Positions 6,477 through 6,671 of a stretch of DNA of 6,671 bases are shown here, one piece after another; within the stretch, counting starts at the first letter, position 1; each line of letters starts with the position of its first letter. The DNA comes from Chloroflexota bacterium. GTDB lineage: Bacteria > Chloroflexota > Limnocylindria > Limnocylindrales > CSP1-4. Both the position numbers and the translations under genes were made by a program. The stretch lies in contig JAJYXX010000089.1 of the NCBI GenBank assembly GCA_021801545.1, positions 1 to 6,671 of the forward strand. The letters are read 5' to 3'. Below the pieces are notes generated by a model. That model searched no databases, was not told the DNA's origin, and saw only the letters and a list, made by a program, of their open reading frames with translations.

Positions 6477-6671
6477 TCAGGCAGCCGAAGCGGCGGACGC
6501 CTGCTTGCGGAGCCAGGCGACGACATCGCCCACGACCGACTCGCCCTCGGGCTCGTTGTGAACCTCGTGGCGGAGCCCGGCGTAGAGGCGACGCGTGACG
6601 TTCGGGAACGCGGCGTAGCGCTCGCTCGACGCTGCCGGCACGACCCGGTCGTCGCTGCCGTGGATGACGAG
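6477..6671 (-). CDS. Alpha/beta hydrolase (monoacylglycerol lipase / lysophospholipase type), C-terminal fragment
   Basis: The last 64 residues of a gene whose start lies beyond the right edge; the stop is TGA at 6479-6477. The fragment opens with LVIHGSDDRVVPAASS, the strand and loop that carry the catalytic Asp (second D of SDD, G-x-x-D spacing). It continues with LYAGLRHEVHNEPEG, where the His of RHE is the expected catalytic base, and finishes with an amphipathic helix (VVGDVVAWLRKQ). This combination is characteristic of the serine aminopeptidase S33-like / monoacylglycerol lipase group, which hydrolyses acylglycerol or lysophospholipid esters. The nucleophile Ser and substrate cap are outside the window, so the substrate cannot be set. 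It lies upstream of mmsA in the same direction. Confidence 0.85.
   Translation of the reverse strand, partial: LVIHGSDDRVVPAASSERYAAFPNVTRRLYAGLRHEVHNEPEGESVVGDVVAWLRKQASAASAA

Overview
This is a GC-rich, gene-dense bacterial chromosomal window. The strong GC bias at third codon positions leaves very long open frames antisense to the real genes. GTG starts, AGGAGG-type ribosome binding sites and the gene families fit a high-GC phylum such as Actinomycetota or Chloroflexota. That placement is inference; there is no rRNA or tRNA here to fix it.

Layout, left to right. (1) The C-terminal end of a PIN-domain (VapC-like) toxin on + (3-143). (2) Converging on it, a 968-residue SNF2-family helicase on - (213-3119). 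It has an N-terminal SWIM zinc finger, a complete two-lobed ATPase, a linker of three perfect 21-bp repeats, and a C-terminal region of about 240 residues that I cannot assign. (3) The 420 bp upstream of the helicase carry, on +, a decayed UBP-type zinc-finger domain with no usable start codon. (4) A 164-residue protein of unknown function on + (3540-4034), perhaps SRPBCC-like. (5) A stand-alone, atypical response-regulator receiver domain on + (4266-4664). (6) A 117-bp convergent spacer rich in inverted repeats. (7) A CoA-acylating methylmalonate-semialdehyde dehydrogenase, mmsA, on - (4782-6326). (8) The C-terminal end of an alpha/beta hydrolase (monoacylglycerol-lipase type) on - (6477-6671), upstream of mmsA on the same strand.

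The genes do not form one obvious pathway. MmsA belongs to valine, inositol or beta-alanine breakdown, feeding propionyl-CoA or acetyl-CoA into central metabolism. The hydrolase upstream may be co-transcribed, but about 150 bp separate them. The SNF2 protein is a DNA or nucleoprotein translocase with no recognised partner here. The most interesting points are the UBP zinc-finger relic, the SWIM-SNF2 architecture with its unassigned tail, and the perfect heptapeptide-coding repeat. I found no convincing complete new multi-gene system.
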